DNA of 64,000 nucleotides from Alphaproteobacteria bacterium (GTDB lineage Bacteria > Pseudomonadota > Alphaproteobacteria > Puniceispirillales > Puniceispirillaceae). How positions within the stretch are numbered: position 1 is the first letter of the stretch; every line of letters starts with the position of its first letter. Below the pieces are notes generated by a model. That model ran no database searches and was not told the DNA's origin. It saw nothing but the letters and a program-made list of their open reading frames with translations. The DNA is taken from the NCBI GenBank assembly GCA_016780775.1, contig JADHLI010000001.1, forward strand, positions 62,001 through 126,000, written 5' to 3'. The translations under genes and the position numbers were made by a program. This document shows, piece by piece, positions 26,010-35,328 of this stretch.

Positions 26010-26278
26010 GCGCAGACCTTTTTGTGCTGGATAAAGGGGATGCTGGCACCGATATTATTGCTGATTTTTCTGTCCTTGAGGGCGATAAAATTCGCATAGA
26101 AGCAGATGAAAATAATGATGACACGCTTGCAGAACTTGGCCTAGCGGTGGCGGATAATGGTCGTCATGCAAATATTGTTGATGCTAGCGATACTTCCCGC
26201 ATCTATCTGACCTTGCATAATATTGACCATACCGAAATTACAGATACCAATTTTGCCACCTATTTTGAGGTGGTTTGA
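25982..26278 (+). pseudogene. Frame-shifted C-terminal end of the adhesin
   Basis: This frame reads GADTLEGSLGADLFVLDKGDAGTDIIADF and on to the stop at 26278. It completes the RTX unit broken at the end of the preceding frame and has the usual RTX end: a DLFVL strand, DxIADF and a final domain of about 85 residues. Inserting one G into the GGGG run at 25982-25985 gives an uninterrupted LYGGQGADTLEG and one protein of about 1,250 residues. The first ATG in this frame, at 26024, has no reason to be used on its own. Confidence 0.8.
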
Positions 26279-26303
26279 TAATCAAATTTTAGATGAAAAT
26301 AAA

Positions 26304-26388
26304 TGGTGGGAGTACTCGGACTTGAACCGAGAAGCCTTGCGGCACTGGATTTTGAATCCAGCGTGTTTACCAATTTCACCATACTCCC
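26304..26388 (-). tRNA. tRNA-Leu (anticodon CAA)
   Basis: The minus strand folds as a class II tRNA. The 7-bp acceptor stem is GGGAGTA/TACTCCC, followed by encoded CCA. The anticodon stem CTGGA/TCCAG holds the loop TTCAAAA (anticodon CAA, reading UUG). A long variable arm TGCCGCAAGGCT and a T-loop GTTCAAGTC are present. Confidence 0.97.
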
Positions 26389-26532
26389 AATATGCGCATG
26401 ATATTTACACTCACGTTTCATAGCATTGCTTGACAGTTTTTGGCAATTATTACTTGTCGCATTTCATAAATTATGGGCTGAATAAAGAGGCGGTGCGCCG
26501 GATTAGCCTTGCGCCCTTGCTGGGAGTTGCCA

Positions 26533-27924
26533 ATGGATGCGCATAGAATCTCTTCTTCTATGAATGCGCAAAGCGCGGCGGTTATAGCGTTTTTGCATGA
26601 TCTTTCCTTGTCTGATGTGCCTGATGCGGTGGTCGTTCATGCGCGGTATTTAATGCTGGATTTACTGGGTGTCGCCACGGCTGGCAGGCAAACTAAAAAC
26701 GCTGACATTATTTGTGATTATGCGGCCGGTTTTATGGGGGCGGGTGCAGATAAGCCAGCAGTGCCCATTCTATTTGATGGGCGCGGGGTTAGCACAGCAG
26801 GTGCGGCATTGGCTGGCGGGATGATAATAGATGCCATAGACGCGCATGATGGCTATAAGCCTACCAAGGGGCATGTGGGTTGTGCGTTGCTGCCCTCAAT
26901 ATTTGCCGCGCTAGAGGCTGTTGGCCAGCTAGGGGATGAAGATGCGTTGCTGACAGCCCTTATCGCGGGATATGAGGTGGGGTGCCGTTGCGGTATCGCT
27001 TTGCATCGCACTACCCCAGACTACCATACCTCTGGGGCTTGGATGGCGGTCGCGGTCGCTGGTGTGGTTGCCCGAATTTATGGGCTTAATCCTGATGCCA
27101 GTTGGCATGCAATGGGAATAGCGGAATATCATGGGCCGCGTAGCCAGATGATGCGGGTTATTGACCATGCGTCTATGTTAAAAGATGGCTCTGGATGGGG
27201 GGCTATGGCGGGGGTGAGTGCGGCTGAACTTGCGGCGGCTGGCTTTACGGGTGCGCCTGCACTGATTATTTCTGATGCAGCGTGCAGTGATATCTGGGCA
27301 GGGTTAGGCACGGATTGGCTACTACCAGAACAATATATAAAGCTATGGCCGGTTTGCCGTTGGGCGCAACCAGCGATGCAGGCCGTATGCTCACTCTGGC
27401 AAGAAGCTGAATTTGACCCAAGCGATATAATTGCCATCGAGATAGAAACTTTCCATGAGAGCCTGCGCCTAGCCAGCCCGCATCCCACCTCCTCTGATGA
27501 GGCGCAATATAGCCTGTGCTGGCCCGTAGCGGCGATGGTGATGGCGCTAGCGGAAGGGCGGGATTTTGCCGCCTATGATGTATCCGACGCCGCACTAGCC
27601 AGAGCCGATATTCACCAGCTAACTGCACGCATTAAGCTGGCGGAAAATGACGATTTTAACAAGGTGTTCCCGCAGCTGCGCCAATCACGGCTGCATATTG
27701 ATTTTGCTGATGGCAGCCGGCGCACGGCCTTTAGCGCGCATACTAGGGGCGATCCTGAAACCCCTGTTAGCTATGCTGAAATGACAGCCAAATTTGATAG
27801 GCTTATCGGGCCTACACCCTTTGCTAGCCGAGCAGAGTTGCTGAAACAGGCCTGCCTGACACCCGCTTCTGAAGGTTTGGAATCAAACTGGCAGCAGCTT
27901 TTATTTTCGTCGCAATCGTCCTAA
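26533..27924 (+). CDS. MmgE/PrpD family protein
   Basis: A 463-residue member of the 2-methylcitrate dehydratase/aconitate decarboxylase-like family. Typical stretches are ARYLMLDLLGVATAGR near residues 32-47, DAIDAHDGYKPTKGHVGCALLPS near 101-123, and IALHRTTPDYHTSGAW. GGGAG six bases upstream supports ATG 26533 over an earlier TTG. In PrpD the substrate is 2-methylcitrate, but no other propionate genes are present, so the substrate is open. It precedes a peptide-type ABC transporter and an IclR regulator, which suggests a shared catabolic theme (inference). Confidence 0.88.
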   Translation: MDAHRISSSMNAQSAAVIAFLHDLSLSDVPDAVVVHARYLMLDLLGVATAGRQTKNADIICDYAAGFMGAGADKPAVPILFDGRGVSTAGAALAGGMIIDAIDAHDGYKPTKGHVGCALLPSIFAALEAVGQLGDEDALLTALIAGYEVGCRCGIALHRTTPDYHTSGAWMAVAVAGVVARIYGLNPDASWHAMGIAEYHGPRSQMMRVIDHASMLKDGSGWGAMAGVSAAELAAAGFTGAPALIISDAACSDIWAGLGTDWLLPEQYIKLWPVCRWAQPAMQAVCSLWQEAEFDPSDIIAIEIETFHESLRLASPHPTSSDEAQYSLCWPVAAMVMALAEGRDFAAYDVSDAALARADIHQLTARIKLAENDDFNKVFPQLRQSRLHIDFADGSRRTAFSAHTRGDPETPVSYAEMTAKFDRLIGPTPFASRAELLKQACLTPASEGLESNWQQLLFSSQSS

Positions 27925-28173
27925 TTCCCATGTTTTAGTCAAACTGGGAAATGATTTTTAATAAAAATTTAAGCAATAAACTCTCCTTAGAACATTGGAA
28001 AATTTGGATAATCATCTCATTCCTATTGATTTTTGCACTCTCTAGCCTTGCGGGGCTGAGATTATGTGTTAGGCTGTTAGGCAATTATTCGCTGCATGGA
28101 AAAAACTGCCTCTGATTTGGTTTTTTTTAGCGGCTCAGAAAAATTGTAATGTGTTCCTTGGGAGGACGAAAAT

Positions 28174-29853
28174 ATGTTTTATAATAGTATGAACAGCAAG
28201 CCTGTTCACGAAAAGGCAGAGATGTATGCAAAAGAATATGCAGAAGGTCGTCTGTCACGCCGTGAGTTTATGGTTCGCGCAACCGCACTTGGTGTTACAT
28301 CTGCTGCTGCCTATGCGCTGATTGGCCAGAACGGGGCAGAAGCTGCCGTTTCTTGGGAAAACCCACCGAAGATGGGCGGAACGTTGCGCTGTCAGATGGA
28401 AGTGCGCCCGCTGAAAGATCCCCGTACTTGGGATTGGTCAGAAATTGCAAATTACTGCCGTGGGTTCCTAGAGTATCTGGTGCATTATGAGGCAGATGGT
28501 AGCCTTGTTGGCCAGTTGCTAGAAAGCTGGGAAGTTAACGCAGATGCCACACAATATACCCTGAACGTTAGAAAAGGCGTGAAGTGGAATAATGGTGATG
28601 ATTTCACTGCCGCTGATGTTGCCAACAACTTTGAGCGTTGGTGTGATAAGGGTGTTGAAGGTAACTCAATGGCTGGCCGTATGGCGACCTTGATTGACCC
28701 AGACACAAACAAAGCTATCGAAGGCGCGATTGTTGTCCAAGACAGCCACACGGTTGTATTGAACCTGCCACGTCCAGATATCACCATTATTGTGGGCGCT
28801 GCTGATTATCCAGCGGCTATCGTTCACTCATCTTACGATAATTCAGCAGAGATGCTGACAAACAACCCAGTTGGTACTGGCCCGTACATCCCAGAAAGCC
28901 ATGAAGTTGGCGTTAAGGGTGTTTTGGTCCGCAATGCAAACCATACATGGTGGAATGAAGGCAATGGCGCCTATCTAGATCGCATCGAAATCATTGACTA
29001 TGGTACAGACCCAACAGCCTTTGTAGCCGCGATTGAAGCTGGTGAAGTAGATATGTTGCACCAGACAACAGGCGACTTTGTAGAGATTATGGATAGTCTC
29101 GGCTCGTTCGAGAAGTCACAGGTTGTGACCGCTTCAACAATTGTTATCCGCCCTAATCAGGATGCAGAAGTTGATGGCAAGAAGCCATATGCGGACAAGA
29201 ATGTTCGTGTTGCTTTAGCGATGGCTGTTGATAATGCTGTGTGTCTAGAGCTAGGCTATGCTGGCTTGGGCGAGGTGGCTGAAAACCACCATGTATGTCC
29301 AATCCATCCAGAATATGCACAGCTGCCACCGCAAAAGTTTGATCCAGCTGGTGCAAAAGCAATGTTGGATGCCGCCGGTATGGGCGATTTCGAACATGAG
29401 CTGATCTCTATTGATGATGACTGGCGCAGAAACACCACAGACGCGGTTGCACAGCAGCTGCGGGATGCGGGTATCAATGTGAAGCGGACTATTCTGCCAG
29501 GTTCAACCTTCTGGAATGACTGGACAAAATATCCATTCTCATCCACAAACTGGAACCAGCGTCCATTGGGTGTTCAGATTCTGGCACTCGCTTATCGTTC
29601 AGGTGAGGCTTGGAATGAAGCGGCCTTTAATAACGCTGAGTTTGATGAATTGCTATCAAAGGCCTTGTCTATCGCAAACGCTGATGAGCGCCGCGTAGTG
29701 ATGGAGCGGATTGAGCAGATCATGCAAGATGAAGGCGTGATTATCCAGCCTTACTGGCGTTCAATCTTCCGTCATAAGCGTAAGTCACTGGTTGGGGCAG
29801 ATATGCATCCTACTTTTGAAAACCGCTACCAGTATATGGGCTTCAACGCTTAA
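28174..29853 (+). CDS. ABC transporter substrate-binding protein, family 5 (peptide/opine/nickel type), Tat-exported
   Basis: The periplasmic binding protein of the transporter encoded by the next three genes. A twin-arginine signal, [15 protein letters not shown], is at about residues 27-41, followed by a hydrophobic stretch and GAEAAV. The mature part has the SBP_bac_5 hallmarks: [42 protein letters not shown] and [12 protein letters not shown]. Length 559 is normal. GGGAGG eight bases upstream supports the start. A strong hairpin follows the gene and probably stabilises its mRNA relative to the permeases. The ligand cannot be named. Confidence 0.92.
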   Translation: MFYNSMNSKPVHEKAEMYAKEYAEGRLSRREFMVRATALGVTSAAAYALIGQNGAEAAVSWENPPKMGGTLRCQMEVRPLKDPRTWDWSEIANYCRGFLEYLVHYEADGSLVGQLLESWEVNADATQYTLNVRKGVKWNNGDDFTAADVANNFERWCDKGVEGNSMAGRMATLIDPDTNKAIEGAIVVQDSHTVVLNLPRPDITIIVGAADYPAAIVHSSYDNSAEMLTNNPVGTGPYIPESHEVGVKGVLVRNANHTWWNEGNGAYLDRIEIIDYGTDPTAFVAAIEAGEVDMLHQTTGDFVEIMDSLGSFEKSQVVTASTIVIRPNQDAEVDGKKPYADKNVRVALAMAVDNAVCLELGYAGLGEVAENHHVCPIHPEYAQLPPQKFDPAGAKAMLDAAGMGDFEHELISIDDDWRRNTTDAVAQQLRDAGINVKRTILPGSTFWNDWTKYPFSSTNWNQRPLGVQILALAYRSGEAWNEAAFNNAEFDELLSKALSIANADERRVVMERIEQIMQDEGVIIQPYWRSIFRHKRKSLVGADMHPTFENRYQYMGFNA

Positions 29854-29877
29854 AGCTGGTCTTTTCAAAAACTTTTG

Positions 29878-29908
29878 CCGCATCCCTTGTAAGTTTATAG
29901 GGATGCGG
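29878..29908 (+). terminator. Intercistronic hairpin after the binding-protein gene
   Basis: A perfect 10-bp stem CCGCATCCCT/AGGGATGCGG with an 11-base loop lies 25 nt after the binding-protein stop and 25 nt before the permease ATG. There is no proper T-run. It is likely an mRNA-stabilising or partial-termination element that keeps binding protein in excess of permease. Confidence 0.7.
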
Positions 29909-29932
29909 TAGTTCTCTTCTCGGAACATATCT

Positions 29933-30979
29933 ATGTTTTTATTTCTCATTAAACGATTTGGATTGATGGCACTCACGTCCCTGTGCCTGACGTTTGTCGT
30001 TTTCTTTTTAACAAATTTACAGCCCAATCTTGAAAAGCTAGCCAAGACGCAAGCCAATAACCGCATGACCGATGAGCAGGTGATTAGCTGGCTTGGTCGA
30101 AATGGCTATGACCGTAATCTGTTCCTGCGCTATGGCGAATGGCTAGGCGTGGTTCCCGGATGGCAGAAGGTTGCCGATGATGGCAAGATTACGGGTAAAT
30201 GTGCCTACCTTCAGAGAGACCTTGGTTATGTGCCTAATTATTGTGGGTTGATGCAGGGAAAGCTTGGCTATACCTCCTTGTTTCAGTCCAAGGTAGAAGA
30301 GATTGTTGGACGACGATTATGGCTAACGGCCAAATTGATGTTCTGGGTGATGATCGTCATGGTGCCCTCAGCGTTGGTGGTCGGGGTTATCGCTGGCATG
30401 CGTGAGGGGACGCGAACCGACCGAAGTTTATCAACCTTCTCCATCATCACCACCGCGACACCGGAATATGTCTCAGGGGTGGTGTTTATTGTCCTATTTT
30501 CCAGCTCGGCAGTAGGATTAAAATGGTTTAAAGGTACCGCCACCTCGGCGATGGATGATATTACCTTTGCTAATTTCACCCTGCCAGTGATGACGATGGC
30601 GCTCTATGGCATGGGCTATATTGCGCGGATGACGCGCGCCTCTATGGCAGAGGTAATGACCGCACAATATATACGAACCGCGCGCCTCAAAGGGGTGAGC
30701 TTCAGAAATATCGTTCTCAAACATGCTTTGCGTAATGCGCTTATCGCGCCATTTACCGTGATTATGTTGCAATTTCCGTGGCTGCTGACGGGGGTGGTTA
30801 TTGTTGAAACCTTGTTTAACTACAAGGGGTTTGGCTGGACGCTGGTGCAAGCGGCTGGCAATAACGACATTGAATTGCTGCTATCTTGTTCGATAGCGGC
30901 GGTGCTGGTGGTTCTGATAACCCAGCTTATTTCTGATATCGGATATGTGTATCTAAATCCGAAAATTAGGGTGAACTAG
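29933..30979 (+). CDS. Peptide-type ABC transporter permease (DppB-like)
   Basis: First membrane subunit of the importer. The N-terminal membrane segment (residues 5-27) is followed by a long periplasmic part and then the five-segment permease domain. The EAA loop is visible as ASMAEVMTAQYIRTARLKGVSFRNIVLKHALRNAL at about residues 236-270. The periplasmic region contains about 35 extra residues with two cysteines (GKCAYLQRD...NYCGL) compared with standard DppB, marking a subfamily. The next permease gene follows 20 bases after the stop. Confidence 0.92.
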   Translation: MFLFLIKRFGLMALTSLCLTFVVFFLTNLQPNLEKLAKTQANNRMTDEQVISWLGRNGYDRNLFLRYGEWLGVVPGWQKVADDGKITGKCAYLQRDLGYVPNYCGLMQGKLGYTSLFQSKVEEIVGRRLWLTAKLMFWVMIVMVPSALVVGVIAGMREGTRTDRSLSTFSIITTATPEYVSGVVFIVLFSSSAVGLKWFKGTATSAMDDITFANFTLPVMTMALYGMGYIARMTRASMAEVMTAQYIRTARLKGVSFRNIVLKHALRNALIAPFTVIMLQFPWLLTGVVIVETLFNYKGFGWTLVQAAGNNDIELLLSCSIAAVLVVLITQLISDIGYVYLNPKIRVN

Positions 30980-30999
30980 GAAACGGGGGAAGACCAGAA

Positions 31000-32154
31000 A
31001 TGGCACCACTTAGTTGGTTGGAAATTTTTGGGCAGATGTTTATTCAATTCACGCCTGTGTGGATTGCTCTGGCGCTTATTTTCTTTTTTTCTGCCCTCTA
31101 TAAGCGGAAGCTTGGCTTGTATGGGCGCTTGTTTGACAGCCCTATTGGCATGACAGGCCTATTCATTGTTCTGTTCTGGGTACTGACCGCATTATTTGCA
31201 GACCTGATTGTCACGCATGATCCGCTATCCCAAGTTTCGGGGATGAAAAATAAACTTCCCGGAACGCCTGTGCGGGGCGAAGAAGGCGCTTACTACCTGC
31301 TAGGCGGGGATAATCTGGCACGGGATATTTTCAGCCGAATGGTGATGGGGGCTAGATTTGTGCTGTCTATTGCGCCAGCTGCGACCCTATTTGCCTTTAT
31401 GGTTGGGGTGACGCTTGGTTTGCCTGCCGGTTATTTTGGCAAGCGGCTAGATACTGGCCTATCTTTTTTGGCGAATATGGTTCTAGCCTTTCCGGTTATT
31501 CTGCTTTTCTATTTGCTGGTAACACCGGAAATTCGCGTAACAGGTATCCCCACTATTATGGCGGCTGTGCTGTTCTTATTCCCAATAGCATTTTTGATGA
31601 TGCTATTTCAGTCGCGCTATTATACCGAGCCAGCAAAGCGCAATTTATATTGCGGTATTACGCTTATTATCTGTTTGTGGGCCTATTCAGGTCTTGCGTT
31701 TAACGCTGATCCTCTTGGGGTTTTCTATATGGACCCTAATTTGCTGAATGTGTTTGTCTCGGTGGTTTTTGTGAACTCGCCAACCGTGTTTCGTATTGTG
31801 CGCGGCATTACGCTGGACATTCAAACCCGTGATTATGTTGCGGCTGCCCAGACACGCGGTGAGGGGGCATGGTATATTATGCTTTGGGAGATCCTTCCAA
31901 ATGCGCGTGGTCCGCTGATTGTCGATTTCTGTCTGCGTATTGGTTACACGACTATCTTGCTTGGCACGCTAGGCTTTTTTGGTCTTGGCGTTAGCCCAGA
32001 AAGCCCAGATTGGGGATCAACCATTAATGATGGCCGCAAATTACTGTCGATTTATCCGCATCCGGCCCTGCCACCAGCTTTCGCGCTGATGTCGTTGGTG
32101 CTTGGGCTTAATCTGCTTGCAGATGGCTTACGCGAAGAATCGCTGAAAGATTAG
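31000..32154 (+). CDS. Peptide-type ABC transporter permease (DppC-like), enlarged
   Basis: Second membrane subunit, 384 residues against about 300 for standard DppC. An N-terminal extra segment (about 15-32) precedes the usual one. The phrase LGGDNLARDIFSRMVMGARFVL is the normal family motif near 104-125. An insertion of about 70 residues with a hydrophobic stretch (YCGITLIICLWAYSGLAF) sits in the middle of the permease domain, before the EAA loop (QTRDYVAAAQTRGEGAWYIM). The C-terminus LGLNLLADGLREESLKD is typical. The enlargements match a distinct transporter subfamily rather than a frameshift. Confidence 0.9.
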   Translation: MAPLSWLEIFGQMFIQFTPVWIALALIFFFSALYKRKLGLYGRLFDSPIGMTGLFIVLFWVLTALFADLIVTHDPLSQVSGMKNKLPGTPVRGEEGAYYLLGGDNLARDIFSRMVMGARFVLSIAPAATLFAFMVGVTLGLPAGYFGKRLDTGLSFLANMVLAFPVILLFYLLVTPEIRVTGIPTIMAAVLFLFPIAFLMMLFQSRYYTEPAKRNLYCGITLIICLWAYSGLAFNADPLGVFYMDPNLLNVFVSVVFVNSPTVFRIVRGITLDIQTRDYVAAAQTRGEGAWYIMLWEILPNARGPLIVDFCLRIGYTTILLGTLGFFGLGVSPESPDWGSTINDGRKLLSIYPHPALPPAFALMSLVLGLNLLADGLREESLKD

Positions 32155-32163
32155 GAGCCTGTC

Positions 32164-34362
32164 ATGGCTGTGAAAAAAGATACTGAAGGCCCTATCCTAG
32201 AGATTGATAATCTTTCTATATCCTTTTTTACGCGCTTGCGTGAAATTCCGGCTGTGATGGATTTCTCTTGTGTTGTTCAGCCTGGTGAAGCGATGGGGTT
32301 GGTGGGCGAGTCTGGTTGCGGTAAATCCACGGTAGCGCTTGGCGTGATGCAAGATTTAGGAGTAAATGGCCGCATCGTTGGCGGTTCAATAAAATTTAAA
32401 GGCACAGACCTAAGCACGCTAAATGAAGATGAGTTACGCCAAATAAGAGGCTCTGAGATAGCGATGATCTATCAAGAGCCTATGGCCTCTCTTAACCCGG
32501 CTATGAAAATTGGTAAGCAGCTCATTGAAGTCCCGATGATCCATGAAGGGCTGAACGAAGCCGATGCATGGAAGCTTGCCCATCAAGTGGTCGAAGATGT
32601 TCGCCTGCCAGACCCAGAGCGTATCTTGCAAGCCTATCCGCACCAGCTCTCTGGCGGCCAGCAACAGCGTATTGTTATTGCGATGGCGCTAATGTCAAAA
32701 CCTTCTTTGCTGATTTTGGATGAACCTACCACGGCATTGGATGTAACAGTTGAGGCCGGTATTGTTGATCTGGTCAAAGGGTTAGGTAAAAAATACGGCA
32801 CCTCTATGCTGTTTATTAGCCATAATCTAGGGCTGGTGATGGATGTCTGTGACCGTATCTGTGTGATGTATTCTGGTGAGGCTGTAGAAACCGGCACGGT
32901 GGTAGACGTATTTGATAATATGCGCCACCCCTATACCCAAGCTCTGTTTCGTTCTATCCCATTGCCAGGTGCAGATAAAAATACCCGCCCGTTAGTCGCA
33001 ATCCCGGGCAATTTCCCGTTGCCGCATGAGCGCCCAAATGGCTGTAACTTTGGCCCTCGCTGTGATTATTTTGTGGCCGGGAAATGTGATAGTGGCGATA
33101 TTGAGATGGCGATGTTTGATAAAAAGAATGACCATCAAACACGCTGTACGCGCTTTGCCGATATTGACTGGATGGCAGATGCAGCGCTGGCAGATAATGT
33201 CTCTAAAACAGAGATAGGGGAAGTTGTCCTCGATATTGACGATTTGAAAAAATATTATGAAGTTAGTGCAAATGCGCTGTTTAGCTCGAAAGAAAAGAAA
33301 GTTGTCAAAGCGAATGAGACCATTAGTCTAGCTGCCCATGAGGCAGAGACATTGGCAATTGTTGGCGAGTCTGGTTGCGGAAAATCAACACTAGCTAAGG
33401 TGTTGCTAGGTCTGGAAACAGCGACAAGCGGCAAGGTTCAATTGCTTGGTCAAGATGTTCAGGATGTGATGATAGAAGACCGTGATACCAAAACGGTTTC
33501 GTCAATACAGATGGTGTTCCAGAACCCGTTTGATACGCTGAACCCGTCTATGAGTGTGGGGCGCCAGATTATCCGCGCGCTAGAGGTTTTTGGCATTGGC
33601 AATACTGAGCCAGAACGAAAGCAAAAAATGCTGGAGCTTCTAGATCTGGTGAAATTACCACGCGAGTTTGCTGAACGCATGCCGCGCCAGCTTTCTGGTG
33701 GTCAGAAACAACGTGTTGGTATCGCCAGAGCCTTTGCAGGGGATGCGCGTATTGTTGTCGCTGATGAGCCTGTATCTGCGCTAGATGTGTCAGTGCAGGC
33801 AGCTGTAACTGAATTGCTGATGGAAATTCAACATCGCTCGCGCACCACTTTGCTGTTTATCAGTCATGATTTGTCTATTGTGCGTTATCTGTCTGACCGG
33901 GTGGTGGTCATGTATTTGGGTCATATTGTTGAGACCGGCACCACAGATGAAGTGTTCGCACCGCCTTATCACCCTTATACCGAAGCGTTGTTATCAGCTG
34001 TTCCCATTGCAGATACCCGTATTGAGCGCAAGCGTATTGTGCTGGATGGGGATATTCCGTCTGCTGTAAATCCGCCGCCTGGCTGTCCGTTCCAGACCCG
34101 CTGCGGGTATAAGACGCAAGCTGGTGCTAGCCTGTGCGAGACAGAGGTGCCGCCGGTGCGTATATTAGAAGGCGGGCATCAGATTAAATGTCATTTGGCT
34201 GAAGATATTCTAGCGAAAATGGACCCTGTTATCGCGCTCGCCAATGATAATAGCGCCAAGCCTAAAAAGGCTGTTAAAAAGACTGGTAAAAAGACAGCTA
34301 AAAAGACAGCTAAAAAGGCCACTAAAAAGACGGCTAAAAAAGCCTCTAAGAAGAGTGCTTAA
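32164..34362 (+). CDS. Dual ABC ATPase (DppDF-like fusion) with lysine-rich C-terminal tail
   Basis: Both energising subunits of the importer in one chain. The first ATPase (about residues 8-290) has Walker A GESGCGKST near 53, signature LSGGQQQR and LLILDEPT. The second (about 355-680) has GESGCGKST near 401, LSGGQKQR and IVVADEPVSALD. Each is followed by an oligopeptide-type C-terminal region with a Cys motif (GCNFGPRCDY; GCPFQTRCGY). About 35 residues of VKKTGKKTAKK type are added at the very end, not a normal part of this family and very like the tail on Psd. AGGAG precedes the start; the upstream permease stop is nine bases away. Confidence 0.93.
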   Translation: MAVKKDTEGPILEIDNLSISFFTRLREIPAVMDFSCVVQPGEAMGLVGESGCGKSTVALGVMQDLGVNGRIVGGSIKFKGTDLSTLNEDELRQIRGSEIAMIYQEPMASLNPAMKIGKQLIEVPMIHEGLNEADAWKLAHQVVEDVRLPDPERILQAYPHQLSGGQQQRIVIAMALMSKPSLLILDEPTTALDVTVEAGIVDLVKGLGKKYGTSMLFISHNLGLVMDVCDRICVMYSGEAVETGTVVDVFDNMRHPYTQALFRSIPLPGADKNTRPLVAIPGNFPLPHERPNGCNFGPRCDYFVAGKCDSGDIEMAMFDKKNDHQTRCTRFADIDWMADAALADNVSKTEIGEVVLDIDDLKKYYEVSANALFSSKEKKVVKANETISLAAHEAETLAIVGESGCGKSTLAKVLLGLETATSGKVQLLGQDVQDVMIEDRDTKTVSSIQMVFQNPFDTLNPSMSVGRQIIRALEVFGIGNTEPERKQKMLELLDLVKLPREFAERMPRQLSGGQKQRVGIARAFAGDARIVVADEPVSALDVSVQAAVTELLMEIQHRSRTTLLFISHDLSIVRYLSDRVVVMYLGHIVETGTTDEVFAPPYHPYTEALLSAVPIADTRIERKRIVLDGDIPSAVNPPPGCPFQTRCGYKTQAGASLCETEVPPVRILEGGHQIKCHLAEDILAKMDPVIALANDNSAKPKKAVKKTGKKTAKKTAKKATKKTAKKASKKSA

Positions 34363-34364
34363 CC

Positions 34365-35033
34365 CTATATGCTACGAAACCCGTCTGGCAGAGCCGCTAC
34401 GATATGCACGCGGGTACTTTCCCCGCCATTAAGGGCGGTATGATATCCTCTGGTATCGGTAAAATAGACGGAGCCGTCCGCTGGTAGGTGCGTTACATGA
34501 TGGTTGACAACAAATAACGACCCCGGATTAGTGATGATAGGGATATGCAATCGCGGTTCAGGGTCACGATGCCAGGAATTACAATTATAAATCCCTTTCG
34601 ATAGGATACGCATCCGGCCAATAGGGAAGCGCGCGCTAAGCGCTGTATGAACTGTTTCGAAATAGGTATCTTTAAATTCTGGCACTAATTCGGTGAAAGC
34701 CGCTTCATCAACAAACTCTTCACGCGCGACTTCTTGCATATCCGTGTCTGGACGCAGCCAATAGCGCCCCGATAAATCATTTGCTGAAATATCGCTGCGG
34801 CCGGGCATGCGCGTTAGCGGTATCGCCCCAAAGCCAGCCTCTATATCGCCTAAAAAATTGTGGGCTTCAAGAACCGCCTTTAATGCGGCTCTTAGCGCCT
34901 CTATATTAAAATGAAGATGTAGCTTATCAATGCCGGGGCCTGACTGAAAACCGGTAATAGTTGGTGTATCCGGTATCCGTGCTAGCCAGCCTTTCATCAG
35001 CTCTTTATCGGCTGTAATATCCTTATCGACCAT
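34365..35033 (-). CDS. Aspartyl/asparaginyl beta-hydroxylase-family Fe(II)/2-oxoglutarate dioxygenase
   Basis: A 222-residue protein with the facial-triad pattern of this family: WHRDPEPRLHIPIIT (His and Asp iron ligands), LPADGSVYFTDTRGYHTALNGG (distal His) and STRVHIV (the 2-oxoglutarate-binding arginine). ATG 35033 has AGGTGA seven bases upstream; an open frame reaches TTG at 35153 and cannot be excluded. Targets may be free amino acids, peptides or proteins. It converges on the ABC ATPase gene (2-bp gap) and is divergent from the IclR gene, suggesting shared control. Confidence 0.75.
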   Translation of the reverse strand: MVDKDITADKELMKGWLARIPDTPTITGFQSGPGIDKLHLHFNIEALRAALKAVLEAHNFLGDIEAGFGAIPLTRMPGRSDISANDLSGRYWLRPDTDMQEVAREEFVDEAAFTELVPEFKDTYFETVHTALSARFPIGRMRILSKGIYNCNSWHRDPEPRLHIPIITNPGSLFVVNHHVTHLPADGSVYFTDTRGYHTALNGGESTRVHIVAALPDGFRSI

Positions 35034-35305
35034 GGTTGGGTCACCTGTTATAGCTGCTATTTTATCCCTATAATCCTTGGCAGAGAGGCAGGCGAAGTCC
35101 AGAAATTTTTGACAAAAACCCAATTTTCTGGTGATTTTCAAAAAATAATTCAAATTTTATTATATAAGGGTTTGCTGTTTTTACGCAGCAAAGACAGCGC
35201 CTTGCCTCTATGCGAAAAGCCCGTTTTTCAGGCAAATAAAATAAAAACCAGTTAAGCTCTTGTCAAACTAAGGCAACAAGCGCATTTTAAATTCTGGGAA
35301 CGGCA

Positions 35306-35328
35306 ATTAATGTGGGGGTCACATTAAT
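35306..35328. promoter_or_regulatory. Perfect 9-5-9 inverted repeat over the iclR-type start codon
   Basis: ATTAATGTG-GGGGT-CACATTAAT. The spacer holds the G-rich ribosome site and the right arm covers the first bases of the ATG at 35327. It could be an autoregulatory operator of the IclR protein or an RNA hairpin masking translation. Confidence 0.65.

Noticed and set aside
28046-28130. GGGGCTGAGA and TGATTTGG suggesting a thiamine riboswitch before the binding-protein gene
   Set aside because: The second half of the aptamer (CCTGATCTGG-NTAAT-like) and the required pairing are not present.
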